A program made the position numbers and the translations under genes. Below, one piece after another: positions 35,698-44,540 of a stretch of 44,540 bases of DNA (the first letter of the stretch is position 1; each line of letters begins with the position of its first letter). The notes below the pieces were generated by a model. It worked only from the letters and a program-made list of their open reading frames with translations, was not told where the DNA came from and searched no databases. The stretch comes from Bacteroidota bacterium. Lineage in GTDB: Bacteria > Bacteroidota > Ignavibacteria > Ignavibacteriales > Ignavibacteriaceae. Location of the stretch: assembly GCA_022564295.1 (NCBI GenBank), contig JADFLR010000034.1:1-44540 (forward strand), read 5' to 3'.

Positions 35698-36552
35698 ATG
35701 TTAACCGTACTTCAAGTACTTAATAAATCAACCGATTACCTTGAAAAAAAAGGTATTGAATCGCCACGAATGAATGCAGAGCTTTTGCTAGCAGATTTGC
35801 TGAAGTGCAAGAGACTTGAATTGTATTTGATGTATGACCGACCGCTAACTGAAAAAGAACTTACTGTATATAGGGGGTATCTTAAAAGAAGAAGTACATT
35901 TGAACCAACACAATATATTATTGGTACTGTTGAATTTTACGGTTTAGAATTTAGAGTGTCACCCGCTGTTCTCATACCCCGACCCGAAACAGAAATTCTT
36001 GTGGAAACTGTAATCAATTCTGTAAATAAAGAAGATGAATTGCAAATAATGGATATTGGTAGTGGAAGTGGAAATATTAGTATTGCCATTGCCGTAAATT
36101 TACCCAATGCTTATGTAACCGGTATAGAAATAAGCGAATCGGCAATTGCAGTTGCAGAAGAAAATCTAAAAAAATATGATTTAAATAAAAGAGTCGCATT
36201 CCTTAATTATGATATATTAAGAGTAAATAAAGATGAACTTTCTGATTTCGATATTATAGTTTCAAATCCTCCTTATGTTTCTAAAGAGGATTATGGTAAA
36301 GTTCAAAATGAAATTTTAAATTACGAACCGAATATCGCTGTTACAGATTTTCATGATGGTTATAAATTTTACCTGGAAATAATTTCTCTAACAGCGCAAA
36401 TATTAAAACCGAATGGAAAAATATTTTTAGAAATTGCACAGGGTCAATCCAAAAAGATAAATGAAATTATGAAAGAAAATAATTTCAAAGAGATTTCCAT
36501 TGTTCAGGATTATCAGAAAATTGATAGAGTAATTTACGGAGTTAAGAATTGA
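35698..36552 (+). CDS. prmC: Peptide-chain-release-factor glutamine N5-methyltransferase
   Basis: 284 residues. An N-terminal helical substrate domain is followed by the SAM fold: IMDIGSGSGNISIAIA (motif I), VTGIEISESAIAVAEEN and the catalytic IIVSNPPYVSKED. It methylates the Gln of the GGQ loop in RF1/RF2. Family length and motifs are normal. Downstream dtd begins with a TTG inside the stop overlap. Confidence 0.93.
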   Translation: MLTVLQVLNKSTDYLEKKGIESPRMNAELLLADLLKCKRLELYLMYDRPLTEKELTVYRGYLKRRSTFEPTQYIIGTVEFYGLEFRVSPAVLIPRPETEILVETVINSVNKEDELQIMDIGSGSGNISIAIAVNLPNAYVTGIEISESAIAVAEENLKKYDLNKRVAFLNYDILRVNKDELSDFDIIVSNPPYVSKEDYGKVQNEILNYEPNIAVTDFHDGYKFYLEIISLTAQILKPNGKIFLEIAQGQSKKINEIMKENNFKEISIVQDYQKIDRVIYGVKN

Positions 36553-37007
36553 AAGCTGTTGTCCAAAGAGTTAGCAATGCATCAGTAAATATTCCTTTAG
36601 AAAATTATTCCGCGAAGATTGGTAGAGGTATGCTTATCTTATTGGGAATTAATATTGGAGATACAAATGATGATGTAAATTATATCGCAGATAAATGCAG
36701 CCGTCTGCGCATCTTCGAAGACAGTGAAGGTAAAATGAATATTTCTGTGAAAGATATAGATGGTGAGGTTTTAATTATTTCACAATTTACTCTTTATGGT
36801 GAGACTGCAAAAGGAAACAGACCAAGCTTTATTGAAGCAGCAAAGTCGGATGATGCTATTCCTCATTACGAAAATTTTATTGAGAGAATGAAAAACAATT
36901 TGGGTGATGATAAAGTTAAGTGCGGTATTTTTGGTGCGATGATGGACGTATCCCTAATAAATTCCGGTCCTGTAACAATAATTGTAGAAGGGAAGAAAAA
37001 TAAATGA
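36549..37007 (+). CDS. dtd: D-aminoacyl-tRNA deacylase
   Basis: 152 residues. TTG start overlaps the prmC stop; it gives the classic MKAVVQRVSNASV N-terminus. ISQFTLYGETAKGNRPSF (near 78-95) is the conserved active-site region, and MDVSLINSGPVTI near the end is the GP cis-proline motif. It removes D-amino acids mischarged on tRNAs in the cytoplasm. Confidence 0.93.
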   Translation: MKAVVQRVSNASVNIPLENYSAKIGRGMLILLGINIGDTNDDVNYIADKCSRLRIFEDSEGKMNISVKDIDGEVLIISQFTLYGETAKGNRPSFIEAAKSDDAIPHYENFIERMKNNLGDDKVKCGIFGAMMDVSLINSGPVTIIVEGKKNK

Positions 37008-37029
37008 AAATTCCGGAGGAGCAAATCGT

Positions 37030-37935
37030 TTGAATTCGGTTTTAATGATATTTCTTGACGGTGTTGGCATTGGAAAGAAAGATAAAAAATATAACCCTTT
37101 TGTAAAGTACGGGTTTAATACATTTAAAACTATATTCAGCGGAATTCCTACCTTGGAAAATCCTTTTTTAATTGGTGATAAAAAATATCTATTCGGCACA
37201 GATGCGAACCTCGGTGTAAAAGGATTTCCGCAAAGCGGTACGGGGCAGGCATCTTTGTTCTGCGGATTCAACGCACCCAAACAAGTTGGTAAACATTTTG
37301 GTCCATTCCCATATTCAACTACCATTCCTACCGTTAAAGAAGATCATTTACTCAAACATTATTCAAAAAAAAATAAGAGCGGATTTTTTGCTAATGCTTA
37401 TCCAAAAATATTTTTCGATTATTTAAAATCAGACAGAACAAGATTAGGTGTAACAGCAACCTGCTGCAGATTAAATGATTTCCGATTTAACACAGTTACC
37501 GATTTAAGAAAAGGGAAAGCTTTAACATCTGAAATTACAAATGATAGATGGAATGAACGGCTTGGTTACAAGCTTCCGTTAATCAAAGCGCAGACTGCCG
37601 CACATAGATTACTTAAAACGGCAGTGAAATATAAATTCACTCTATACGAATTTTACATGCTTGATCACCTCGGGCATTTAAGAATTAAGAATGAGTTTAA
37701 TAATATTTATAATACTCTCGATCTTTTTCTATTCACAATATTAACAGAATATAATGATAAAATTTTAACTATCATTATTTGTTCGGACCATGGTAACTTC
37801 GAAGATTTATCGGTAAAAACTCATACACGAAATCCTTCCTTAACAATTACCGCAGGCAAATATGCAGAAGACCTGTTCAACTCGGTTAAAAGTATAAACG
37901 ATATTAAACCCGCAATAATTAAATATTGCAGATGA
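37030..37935 (+). CDS. Alkaline-phosphatase-superfamily metalloenzyme
   Basis: 301 residues. TTG start backed by a strong GGAGGAG site. It shows the metal-site pieces of the phosphopentomutase/iPGM/alkaline-phosphatase fold: FLDGVGIGKKD near the start, QSGTGQASL as the nucleophile loop, YMLDHLGH and CSDHGNFED plus HTRNPS for the second metal site. It is shorter than an iPGM and lacks its transferase insert, so it is probably a phosphatase or phosphomutase of unknown substrate. It sits between dtd and comEC with an ATGA overlap to comEC. Confidence 0.78.
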   Translation: MNSVLMIFLDGVGIGKKDKKYNPFVKYGFNTFKTIFSGIPTLENPFLIGDKKYLFGTDANLGVKGFPQSGTGQASLFCGFNAPKQVGKHFGPFPYSTTIPTVKEDHLLKHYSKKNKSGFFANAYPKIFFDYLKSDRTRLGVTATCCRLNDFRFNTVTDLRKGKALTSEITNDRWNERLGYKLPLIKAQTAAHRLLKTAVKYKFTLYEFYMLDHLGHLRIKNEFNNIYNTLDLFLFTILTEYNDKILTIIICSDHGNFEDLSVKTHTRNPSLTITAGKYAEDLFNSVKSINDIKPAIIKYCR

Positions 37936-40325
37936 ACGATTTTGCCGTTATAAAATTTTCAATCGTTTTTGTATTCGGAATTTTACTGCTTCCGCTTGTA
38001 CAGGTTAATATTTTATCGTTAATAATATTAATTATTCTTCTTCTTTTATTAACTATTATATTAAAACGAAAAAGAGTATTTGAAAAATATAATATTTTTT
38101 TAACAGTAATTTCTCTTCTGCTCATCATTTCACTTGGGAACATCACCTCACAATTCAGTAAAGTACAGCTTAATACTTTTGTTTCAAATCTGTATAAAGA
38201 AAAAAATGTTATCGTGTCAGGGAAGATTGATAAAATTGAATTAGAAAGAGAATATGAAATACAATTTCTGTTAAGTGCTGATAAATTTATGGTAAATGAT
38301 ATAACTGTAAATGATAAAATGATTTTCTTATGTAAACTACGCGGAAATGAAAAGGGGAGAGTAGAATTTTACCAGATGATGAAACCCGGTTTCGAAATTG
38401 AACTGACCGGTAGATTTAAAAAAGGACGTGAAAGAAGAAATCCCGGCGAATTTGATTATAACGCTTATTTAAAAACCAAAGGAATTGAAGGAATTATTAC
38501 TATAGATACTTTAACAAACATTAAAGTAATTTATGAATCGCCGGAATTATTTAGCAATTCAATCTTCCAAGTAAGAAAATATATTAATAAACAGATAAGT
38601 TTAATGCACAACTCAGAAACTGCTGCATTGCTAAGAGGATTACTTCTTGCAGACAGAAGGGAAATCGATCAGGAAACGAAAACACAATTTATTAATTCAG
38701 GTGTTATACACGTGCTTGCAGTTTCAGGATTGCATGTTGGATTCATTGCACTGATTTTTATTATCCTTTTCGGAAGATTCAATATTTACCTTCGCTCGGT
38801 GTTAACAATTATTGGTTTATTACTTTTTATGATATTAACGGGTGTTCCGCCGTCCGTATTTCGGGCAACTGTTATGGCTTTGGTTATCATAGTTGCTTTT
38901 CTTACAAACCGTTCAACTAACATTTTTAACTCCCTTGCTATTGCGGCGCTTATAATTCTCATCATAAATCCCGATGAAATTTACTCTCCTGGTTTTCAAC
39001 TTTCCTTTTCAGCAGTAATTGCAATTGGAGTTATCTATCCAATTATTTCACGTGTGATAAACCGCCTTCAAATTAAATCCAAATTTGTACGTTATGTTTT
39101 ATTATTCATGGCAGTTTCATTTGCAGCTCAAATCGGCACTATGCCTTTTACATTAATATATTTTGGTAAGTTATCGGTAATTGCGTTAGCGGCAAATATT
39201 ATAGTCATTCCGGCAATAGGTATCATAATATCCTTGGCTGTTGTTACACTTATTATTGGTTCAATATTTCCTCCGATAGCATTGTATTATGCAGCAGCCA
39301 ATGATTTGATAACATGGCTAATGCTGAACCTAATTAATTTTACAGGCGACTTAAATTTTTCACATTTTAGAATTGTCGGGTACTCAATTTATGATTCTGT
39401 AGTGTTTTATTTTTTCATCGCATTATTTATTTATTTCATCGGAAGATATAAAACAAAATTAGCTATCGTAATTTTATTGATACTAACAATTAGCAATGTA
39501 ATTTTATTTTCTTTTTTAGATGATGAAGAACTATTACCGGAAAATCAATTAAGTGTTCTTATGGTAGATGTCGGGCAGGGCGATTCATTCATTATTAAAT
39601 TCCCAAATAATAAAACTGCTTTGATTGATGCAGGAGAAGCTACTTTTTATTTTGATTATGGAGAAAGAGTTATACTACCGTTATTAAATTATCTTGGAAT
39701 TGAAAAAATTGATTATGGTTTTGTATCACATCTCGATCTTGATCATTATGGTGGATTTGTTGCGTTAATTTTAGAAGATAGAATTGGAGAGATATATAAA
39801 CCTGCATTAGATACATCGCTAACGAAAGATTTAAAGTTTGAAAAATTTCTCAAAAACAAAAACATTCCCATTACATATTACGATAAGCAATCGTTAGAAA
39901 TTGGTAATTGTAAAGTTTATATACTGACTAATAAAGAGGAATCAGAGTTTTATAGTTTATCATCAAACAATAGGAGCGGGATATTAAAAATTGTTTATGG
40001 GGAATCTTCATTTTTATTCACCGGTGATGCTGAAAAAAGAGTAGAAAATATTTTGATTGATAATTATCAATCTTTTCTGGATGTGGATGTTTTAAAAGTA
40101 GGGCATCATGGCAGCAAAACAAGTTCATACGATGAATTTCTTCAATATACATCTCCGCAATACGCACTAATTAGTGCAGGTATTAAAAATAAATTTGGTC
40201 ATCCGGCTCAAAATGTAATTTCCAAATTTAAAAGTAATAATGTAAAAATATTGAGAACTGATAAAAATGGTGCAGTGTTGATGGTAAGCAATGGGGAACA
40301 AATATTTGCAGAGAACTGGAAATGA
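37932..40325 (+). CDS. comEC: ComEC/Rec2 DNA-uptake channel protein
   Basis: 797 residues starting at the ATG at 37932 (an earlier in-frame TTG is less likely because ATGA coupling fits). Two N-terminal TM helices, an OB-like periplasmic region with GRFKKGRERRNPGEFDYNAYL, then the competence TM domain with VLAVSGLHVGFIAL and GVPPSVFRATVMA. A C-terminal metallo-beta-lactamase domain has VDVGQGDSFI and SHLDLDHYGG, plus GHHGSKTS. It transports single-stranded DNA across the inner membrane during natural transformation. Confidence 0.92.
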   Translation: MNDFAVIKFSIVFVFGILLLPLVQVNILSLIILIILLLLLTIILKRKRVFEKYNIFLTVISLLLIISLGNITSQFSKVQLNTFVSNLYKEKNVIVSGKIDKIELEREYEIQFLLSADKFMVNDITVNDKMIFLCKLRGNEKGRVEFYQMMKPGFEIELTGRFKKGRERRNPGEFDYNAYLKTKGIEGIITIDTLTNIKVIYESPELFSNSIFQVRKYINKQISLMHNSETAALLRGLLLADRREIDQETKTQFINSGVIHVLAVSGLHVGFIALIFIILFGRFNIYLRSVLTIIGLLLFMILTGVPPSVFRATVMALVIIVAFLTNRSTNIFNSLAIAALIILIINPDEIYSPGFQLSFSAVIAIGVIYPIISRVINRLQIKSKFVRYVLLFMAVSFAAQIGTMPFTLIYFGKLSVIALAANIIVIPAIGIIISLAVVTLIIGSIFPPIALYYAAANDLITWLMLNLINFTGDLNFSHFRIVGYSIYDSVVFYFFIALFIYFIGRYKTKLAIVILLILTISNVILFSFLDDEELLPENQLSVLMVDVGQGDSFIIKFPNNKTALIDAGEATFYFDYGERVILPLLNYLGIEKIDYGFVSHLDLDHYGGFVALILEDRIGEIYKPALDTSLTKDLKFEKFLKNKNIPITYYDKQSLEIGNCKVYILTNKEESEFYSLSSNNRSGILKIVYGESSFLFTGDAEKRVENILIDNYQSFLDVDVLKVGHHGSKTSSYDEFLQYTSPQYALISAGIKNKFGHPAQNVISKFKSNNVKILRTDKNGAVLMVSNGEQIFAENWK

Positions 40326-40406
40326 CTATAAATTTTAATATCAGTTTTAAAAGTTCTGTTAAAAATTTGTAACTGGAAAATTATTATAAAATATAAGGAA
40401 ATCGTT

Positions 40407-40898
40407 ATGCCCAAAAAGCCAATCGTGGGAATAATAATGGGAAGTGATTCGGATCTTCCTGTAATGAAAAAAGCGTTTGAAACATTCGATTATTTTAACG
40501 TATCCTACGAAGTAAAGATCTTATCAGCGCACCGTACACCTAAGCAACATAGTGAATATTCATTTACGGCAGAGAGGCGTGGAGTTAAAGTTATTATTGC
40601 TGCTGCAGGAGGTGCAGCTCATTTGCCGGGTGTAACTGCTGCACATACTGTATTGCCTGTTATAGGTGTTCCTATTAAAAGTAAAGCTCTTAACGGTATG
40701 GATTCGTTATTATCAATAGTGCAAATGCCTTCGGGAGTTCCCGTTGCAACAGTTGCAATAGATGGAGCAAAAAATGCGGCGCTGTTAGCTTTGCAAATAA
40801 TTGCGTTATCCGATAAGAACATAAAACAAAAATTAAAAAGTTATAAAATTAAAACTGAGAAAGAATCAATAGCCAAAAATGATAAATTAAATGTATAA
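40407..40898 (+). CDS. purE: 5-(carboxyamino)imidazole ribonucleotide mutase
   Basis: 163 residues with [13 protein letters not shown] (8-20), SAHRTPKQ (45-52), [13 protein letters not shown] and [18 protein letters not shown] of class I PurE. It converts N5-CAIR to CAIR in purine synthesis. AAGGA lies ten bases before the ATG. The C-terminal 20 residues are lysine-rich and poorly conserved. No purK is nearby. Confidence 0.95.
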   Translation: MPKKPIVGIIMGSDSDLPVMKKAFETFDYFNVSYEVKILSAHRTPKQHSEYSFTAERRGVKVIIAAAGGAAHLPGVTAAHTVLPVIGVPIKSKALNGMDSLLSIVQMPSGVPVATVAIDGAKNAALLALQIIALSDKNIKQKLKSYKIKTEKESIAKNDKLNV

Positions 40899-41174
40899 TT
40901 TTATTGATTAAAAATAATATTTAATAATAAATAATTTTATTATACTGAATCGTTTTGAGAAGGTATTATATTTGATATACATTTTGCCCTTTCATTTTAA
41001 AAAATATTTTTATCAAATGCTTGCATTAAACTAAAAATTTTCTTAATGTTGGATAATAGAATTATAGTGGGCGCTATTTTTCAGTTTTCGTGTCAAAAAA
41101 TGAATAAACGAGTTACACTTAATATGTGTATAAGTAATATATTAACTAATCAACTTATCATTACTCACTATCTT

Positions 41175-41180
41175 AGGAGG
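41175..41180 (+). promoter_or_regulatory. Strong ribosome-binding site
   Basis: A perfect AGGAGG eight bases before the ATG at 41189, the strongest such site in the window. It suggests a highly translated surface protein. The 290-base gap upstream (40899-41174) is very AT-rich with no gene seen. Confidence 0.75.
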
Positions 41181-41188
41181 ATCTCTTT

Positions 41189-42940
41189 ATGAGAAAAACA
41201 TTTTTTACTCATTTGTTTATTTGGTGTGTTGTGCTTGGCTTCGCTAGTACTGTCTTGGCACAATCGTCGTCTTTAACGGCAGAAAGTAGTAACGAAACAG
41301 GTCAAATCGTTAGATCTGGAGAGGGTGGTTTACTATGGGACAACTTCCAAACAAAAGGCGCATCTGGAGTAATTTCTAATGAACATGGTGGTCTCCCACC
41401 TGGTGCCAATCAGGTACTTTGTGCAGACGACTTTGTTGTTCCGGGCGGTGAAACCTGGACAATAGATGAGATAGCAGCTACAGGATTTTACTCCGCAGGT
41501 GAATCAGAATTTTGGGGAGTTAGATTTTATGCTGATGCCGGAGGAATGCCGGGTGCAGTTCTAGCTACCGAAACTGTGTCGGTAATACTTGGTGATCCTC
41601 TTCCAGCAGGAATGTTAAGTGCACCGGTAGTCTTAACCAAAGGTGCTTACTGGGTTTCAATATATGGAATTCACACAACTGCTGTTGATCTAGCTACATT
41701 TAGATGGAATTGGTATACAAGTGAAGATCCGGAAATTTTATCTGAACCATGGTTAATTGACGAAGCAGGATTCTTTGGATTTTTACCCTGGACTTCATTT
41801 TCAGGTTTAGGTCTTGATGCATTGAATAGTATGCAGTTTCAGTTATTTGGCCAAGTTGGCGGCGGGCCTTTATGTGTATTTATGGATGACTTTGAATCCG
41901 GATTAGGTAATTGGACAATAACTTTAGACGACACATCCGACTGTGTTTGGGTTAATGGAGATATTGGTGATAATTTTTACCTGCTTGACTCAACTGCTGC
42001 TGCTGCTGGTCTCTTAGCAGCTGATGCTGATATTTGCGGTTCCGGTACAACAACTCTTACTACTTCAACTATGAGTGCTGGTGTAAATGCAACTGACTGG
42101 GCCATTGTTTGGATAGAATGGGACAACGACTGGAGAACAATAGATAGTTTGGATATAGCTTATGTTGAGATGAGTATTGACGGCGGTGCAACATGGACTA
42201 CAGTTGTATCCTGGGTAGGTGTTGATCAGCGTAATACTCACGAAGTGTGGGATGTTTCAGGGACTGCAGGTGCACAATCAGATGTAAGGTTCAGATTTAG
42301 AACAATTCAGCCCGGTTGGGACTGGTGGTGGGTAATAGACAACTTTGCCATCTACTTTGATGGTTTCATACCAGTAGAATTAACATCATTTGCAGCATCA
42401 GTTAATGATGGTGAAGTTACGTTAAGCTGGAGCACATCAACAGAAACAAACAACCAGGGCTTTGATGTAGAAAGAAATTCAGGTAACGGATTTGAGAAAA
42501 TTGGATTTGTTGCCGGATTTGGAACATCAACAGAAAATCATAGTTATTCTTATGTAGATGGTTCATTACAAGAAGGATCATACACATACAGACTAAAACA
42601 AATTGATTATGACGGAACATTTGAATATTCAGATGTAATTGAAGTTGATGTGACAGTTCCAAAAGTATTTGCTTTAGAGCAGAACTATCCGAACCCATTC
42701 AACCCAAGTACAAAGATTAAGTTTAGCTTGGCTGCCGACAGCAAAGTAAGTTTAACCGTATTTGATATATTGGGACAGGAAGTTGCTAATCTTATTAGTG
42801 GTAACCTCGCAGCAGGTTCACACGAAATAAACTTCAACGCATCAAACATCCCTAGTGGTGTTTACTTCTATAGAATAGATGCAACAGGAGTTGACGGAAC
42901 TAACTTTACATCAGTTAAGAAGATGATCTTAACCAAGTAA
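41189..42940 (+). CDS. Secreted surface protein with type IX-like sorting domain
   Basis: 583 residues. Signal peptide ends near VLAQ (about residue 25). Residues ~40-220 form a beta-rich domain (QVLCADDFVVPGGETWTI; WGVRFYADAGGMPGAVLATE) that resembles carbohydrate-binding-like or adhesin modules. Residues ~230-400 form a second jelly-roll-like module (FMDDFESGLGNWTI; DWWWVIDNFAIYFDG), MAM-like. A fibronectin-type segment (VELTSFAASVNDGEVTLSWSTS) precedes the sorting domain (NYPNPFNPST, VFDILGQEV, SGVYFYRID, KKMILTK). The substrate is unknown. It has its own strong ribosome site and terminator and is probably monocistronic. Confidence 0.85.
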   Translation: MRKTFFTHLFIWCVVLGFASTVLAQSSSLTAESSNETGQIVRSGEGGLLWDNFQTKGASGVISNEHGGLPPGANQVLCADDFVVPGGETWTIDEIAATGFYSAGESEFWGVRFYADAGGMPGAVLATETVSVILGDPLPAGMLSAPVVLTKGAYWVSIYGIHTTAVDLATFRWNWYTSEDPEILSEPWLIDEAGFFGFLPWTSFSGLGLDALNSMQFQLFGQVGGGPLCVFMDDFESGLGNWTITLDDTSDCVWVNGDIGDNFYLLDSTAAAAGLLAADADICGSGTTTLTTSTMSAGVNATDWAIVWIEWDNDWRTIDSLDIAYVEMSIDGGATWTTVVSWVGVDQRNTHEVWDVSGTAGAQSDVRFRFRTIQPGWDWWWVIDNFAIYFDGFIPVELTSFAASVNDGEVTLSWSTSTETNNQGFDVERNSGNGFEKIGFVAGFGTSTENHSYSYVDGSLQEGSYTYRLKQIDYDGTFEYSDVIEVDVTVPKVFALEQNYPNPFNPSTKIKFSLAADSKVSLTVFDILGQEVANLISGNLAAGSHEINFNASNIPSGVYFYRIDATGVDGTNFTSVKKMILTK

Positions 42941-42962
42941 ACTATAGTTAGTTTAGTTTTGT

Positions 42963-42995
42963 AAAAGCCGGCTCTTGTTAAGGGTCGGCTTTTTT
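42963..42995 (+). terminator. Rho-independent terminator
   Basis: Eight-base arms AAAAGCCG (42963-42970) and CGGCTTTT (42986-42993), extended inward by further pairs, with a short loop and a T-run to 42995. It follows the stop of the sorting-domain protein by 22 bases. The clearest terminator in the window. Confidence 0.88.
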
Positions 42996-43186
42996 AATTT
43001 TAATTTGTGGAATCCTTGAAAAAGAGGATTATTAATTCTAACTTTAAGCAATATTTTGAATGTATAAGGCATTCAAAAATATTGTTATATCTTAAATTTT
43101 GAAAAATGCGAATATTTCCACTATAATAATAGATTCAACATTTTAATAAATACTAAATTAATTGATAAAGTTAATTAGGAGCACCA

Positions 43187-44540
43187 ATGAAATATTTTTC
43201 TACCTTTTCTCTCTTATTTTTTTTAATTGTTTCGTTTCTTATGCCGGCACAGCAAATTACCTTCTCTGATGTTGCTGGTTCGATGGGTATAAATCATCCG
43301 TTTTCTTTCATTCGGGGTAGTGTAAGTTTTTGTGATTTTAATGGCGACGGTAAAGATGATTTATCCTTCAGCAGTATAGAAGGGTTGCCAATGTTTATCT
43401 ATAGAAATGACGAAACTTGGTTTACAGATGTAACAAACGAATTAGGATTGGTAGATTCTTCCCGAACAATGATTTTGCTGTGGAGTGATTATGACAATGA
43501 CGGTGATAAAGATCTTTTCACAGCAGTAAACTCCGCAAGTAGTTATTCCCGCTTATACCGAAATGATGGCTGGGGTGTTTTGAAAGATGTTACTCTTCAG
43601 GCAGGGTTAACTGATTTACCTGGAAGTTGTAATGCAGCTTGCTGGGGTGATTTTAATAATGACGGCTGGATTGATCTTTATGTAACAAATTACAGAGAGT
43701 TTGACCATAATTATCTATATATGAATAATGGTGACGGAACATTTACTGATGTTACAGAAGATGCCGGTGTGGCTGACACTCTGGGAACTACCGGAAATTA
43801 TAAACTACCATTTGCTGTTATTTTCTTTGATTATAATAATGATGGCTGGCAGGATATTTATATTGCCAACGATCACTTTTCAGGAAATACTTTATTTGAA
43901 AATAATGGAGATGGAACATTTGAGGATGTAAGTGAGCAGACATATTCTGCGATGGGTGGAAATATGATGGGTATTGCTGTCGGCGATTATGACAACAATG
44001 GATTCTTAGATCTTTATTTGAGTAATGATCCGTTCGGTAATTTCCTACTGAAAAATAATGGAGACGAAACATTTACGGAAGTTGCTGTAGATTTGGATGT
44101 AACTGTAAATAAAGCTTGTTGGGGTACAAACTTTTTTGATTATGATAACGATACGGATTTGGATTTATATGTTTGTGCTTCAGTTGGTTCACCAAATGGA
44201 ATAAATGAGTTTTTTGAAAACAACGGTGATGGTACTTTTCAGCGAATGAAAGGCATTGGGTTAGACAATGATTATAAAAGCTTTGGAATGAGTATTGGAG
44301 ATTTTAATAACGATGGATTTTATGATATAGCAGTTAATAATCAGCAGGTATTACCAAATCTTTTTATGAATAGTTCTAATGCAAATAATTGGGTGAAGTT
44401 AAACCTGGTTGGCGTGGAAAGTAACAGGGATGGTATCGGTAGCTGGATTGAGGTTTACAATAACGGTAGTATGTTTATAAGAGAAACACATTGTGGAATC
44501 AGTTATATGTCGCAAAATAGCTCATCGCTAATAATTGGTG
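43187..44540 (+). CDS. FG-GAP/VCBS repeat protein with ASPIC/UnbV domain, 3' end outside window
   Basis: The frame is open from the ATG at 43187 to the window edge, about 451 residues. AGGAG lies five bases before the ATG. The signal peptide ends near MPAQ. The body has repeated calcium-loop blades of the form DxNxDGxxDL (DFNGDGKDDLSF; DYDNDGDKDLF; DFNNDGWIDLYV; DYNNDGWQDIYI; DYDNNGFLDLYL; DFNNDGFYDIAV), each followed by NNGDGTF-type strands. From about residue 395, WVKLNLVGVESNRDGIGSWIEV begins an ASPIC/UnbV domain. Such proteins are surface or secreted beta-propellers. A type IX sorting domain may lie past the window end. Confidence 0.88.
   Translation, partial: MKYFSTFSLLFFLIVSFLMPAQQITFSDVAGSMGINHPFSFIRGSVSFCDFNGDGKDDLSFSSIEGLPMFIYRNDETWFTDVTNELGLVDSSRTMILLWSDYDNDGDKDLFTAVNSASSYSRLYRNDGWGVLKDVTLQAGLTDLPGSCNAACWGDFNNDGWIDLYVTNYREFDHNYLYMNNGDGTFTDVTEDAGVADTLGTTGNYKLPFAVIFFDYNNDGWQDIYIANDHFSGNTLFENNGDGTFEDVSEQTYSAMGGNMMGIAVGDYDNNGFLDLYLSNDPFGNFLLKNNGDETFTEVAVDLDVTVNKACWGTNFFDYDNDTDLDLYVCASVGSPNGINEFFENNGDGTFQRMKGIGLDNDYKSFGMSIGDFNNDGFYDIAVNNQQVLPNLFMNSSNANNWVKLNLVGVESNRDGIGSWIEVYNNGSMFIRETHCGISYMSQNSSSLIIG

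Noticed and set aside
40899-41174. An 11-bp-repeat box upstream of the sorting-domain protein at 41189
   Set aside because: I found TGTCA and TTACAC pieces but no repeated units in an 11-bp register.
42660-42940. Repeated sorting-domain coding sequence as a mobile or repeat element
   Set aside because: The similarity between the three proteins is at protein level and reflects a shared export signal, not a DNA repeat.

Overview
The window is an AT-rich bacterial chromosome segment, most likely from the Ignavibacteria / Chlorobi branch of Bacteroidota. Three exported proteins end in the C-terminal sorting domain typical of that group (an NYPNPFNP motif, then SGVYFYR, then a KKMIL.K end). The genome also uses a type 2 IPP isomerase, TonB receptors with a carboxypeptidase-regulatory N-terminus, and FG-GAP/ASPIC surface proteins. 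I saw no rRNA, tRNA, insertion sequence or CRISPR array.

Region 1 (1-9020) is a cell-surface block. On the minus strand lie a cut-off exported protein, a short beta-strand-rich ORF that may be a remnant, two sorting-domain proteins (one made of Asp-box repeats) and a TonB-dependent receptor. On the plus strand lie a lipoprotein and an exported membrane-anchored protein of unknown function. Region 2 (9222-13331) is a signalling cassette: a multi-TM PDZ/GAF histidine kinase, a receiver fused to a class III nucleotide cyclase, and an OmpR/PhoB-type regulator. Region 3 (13737-22634) is a tight seven-gene lipid operon: thioester-reductase-like SDR, diacylglycerol/sphingosine kinase family, UbiA-like membrane protein, PEP-synthase/RPH-like phosphotransferase, GNAT-like acyltransferase, phosphatidylserine decarboxylase, and a BtaA-type DUF3419 enzyme. 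A lone cyclase domain follows.

The main discovery candidate is regulatory. Five promoters (two minus, three plus) carry the same operator: 11-bp direct repeats (units like TTACAATTCCA and TGACATTTCCA) in exact register, with the last repeat supplying a TGACAA -35-like element 17 bp from a -10-like hexamer. These boxes precede the cut-off exported protein, the sorting-domain pair, the lipoprotein, the 272-aa exported protein and the lipid operon, and they flank the two-component cassette. Read on the opposite strand the core is TGTCA-N6-TGTCA, the spacing of a PhoB box. Since btaA is phosphate-controlled in other bacteria, a phosphate-type lipid and envelope remodelling regulon is a reasonable, untested reading. 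The PSD-BtaA pair also suggests a possible decarboxylated homoserine ether lipid.

Region 4 (23362-40898) is more ordinary: an octaheme cytochrome with HEAT and TPR repeats; an fni / polyprenyl synthase / HPr / Enzyme I / PGI-PMI cluster; an unusual metalloprotease-propeller-barrel protein with a PQQ-propeller lipoprotein; then prmC, dtd, an alkaline-phosphatase-superfamily enzyme, comEC and purE. Region 5 (41189-44540) has a sorting-domain protein with a strong terminator and an FG-GAP/ASPIC protein cut by the window end.
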